Translations under genes and position numbers: made by a program
In this document: one piece after another, positions 5,203 to 5,387 of the stretch
How the letters are laid out: each line of letters begins with the position of its first letter
How positions within the stretch are numbered: the stretch's first letter is position 1
Assembly (NCBI GenBank): GCA_947482805.1
Contig: CANKLK010000143.1
Coordinates: forward strand, 1 to 5,387
Reading direction: 5' to 3'
Origin: Flavobacteriaceae bacterium
Lineage (GTDB): Bacteria; Bacteroidota; Bacteroidia; Flavobacteriales; Flavobacteriaceae
DNA length: 5,387 bases
Notes under the pieces: generated by a model
What the model was told of the DNA's origin: nothing
The model's input: the letters and a program-made list of their open reading frames with translations, nothing else
Databases searched by the model: none

Positions 5203-5387
5203 ATGATTAAAGCCAAATACATCTGTTTACTTTTATTTTTTCTTTTCTCTTATACCAATTTGGTTGCACAAGATTTTAATAAGGAGAAAACGGAAATAAA
5301 AAGATTGCTTGATCAAGCTTTTTCTGATTTTAATAATGCGCAATATGACAAGGCATTAGAATCTTCAAAACAAGCTTTGATTAACTC
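5203..5387 (+). CDS. Secreted or membrane protein with TPR-like start (partial), possibly a TPR sensor histidine kinase
   Basis: Only the first 61 complete codons are present; the gene runs off the right edge. The ATG at 5203 starts a signal peptide: M-I-K-A-K, a hydrophobic core (YICLLLFFLFS, 6-16) and a probable cleavage after VAQ (21-23), with the mature chain starting at D24. Residues 38-61 (D-Q-A-F-S-D-F-N-N-A-Q-Y-D-K-A-L through Q-A-L-I-N) follow the spacing of a tetratricopeptide repeat helix pair, with A and Y/F at the usual packing positions. In Flavobacterium, periplasmic TPR domains after such a signal often belong to sensor histidine kinases or LuxR-type regulators, but the deciding C-terminal domains are outside the window, so the kinase idea is inference. 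It forms a new transcription unit after the ettA terminator, with a TAnnTTTG box just upstream. Confidence 0.75.
   Translation, partial: MIKAKYICLLLFFLFSYTNLVAQDFNKEKTEIKRLLDQAFSDFNNAQYDKALESSKQALIN

Overview
The window looks like a chromosomal housekeeping segment from a member of the Bacteroidota, most likely Flavobacteriaceae (Flavobacterium or a close relative). The evidence is the low GC content, upstream boxes that match the Bacteroidota consensus TAnnTTTG (one with a TTG exactly 17 bases further upstream), A-rich leaders without a Shine-Dalgarno sequence, and proteins recognised as flavobacterial types. These assignments rest on remembered family features; no database search was run.

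Left part, minus strand (1-1823). Reading right to left, an orphan HSDR_N-type PD-(D/E)XK protein is followed after three bases by a family 2 glycosyltransferase, so the two almost certainly share a transcript. Next comes a separate promoter and the start of a lipoprotein with a coiled-coil N-terminal region, probably an OmpA/MotB-like cell-envelope protein, which runs off the left edge. A 46-base divergent intergenic region (1824-1869) holds a near-leaderless promoter candidate and a short tandem repeat.

Middle, plus strand (1870-3208). holA encodes the clamp-loader delta subunit of DNA polymerase III and starts at TTG. After it lies a 334-base stretch without an intact gene. It is not featureless: it contains a decayed start of a secreted amidohydrolase (signal peptide followed by the QCGKLID motif), with a mutated start codon and in-frame stops. 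It appears to be the relic of a gene that lost most of its body. A weak terminator candidate and the promoter of the next unit follow.

Right part, plus strand (3209-5387). A 60-residue two-helix membrane protein of the CAL67264 type precedes ettA by 38 bases with no promoter box between, so they probably form one transcript. EttA is the ABC-F translational throttle and carries all its ATPase motifs. A strong intrinsic terminator closes the unit. A new promoter box then precedes a secreted protein with an apparent TPR start, possibly a TPR-containing sensor histidine kinase, cut by the right edge.

No RNA genes, CRISPR, insertion sequences or defence operon were seen. The HSDR_N protein should not be read as a restriction system, because no HsdM or HsdS and no helicase part is present. 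The least described items are the orphan nuclease-fold protein, the small membrane protein next to ettA, and the amidohydrolase relic.
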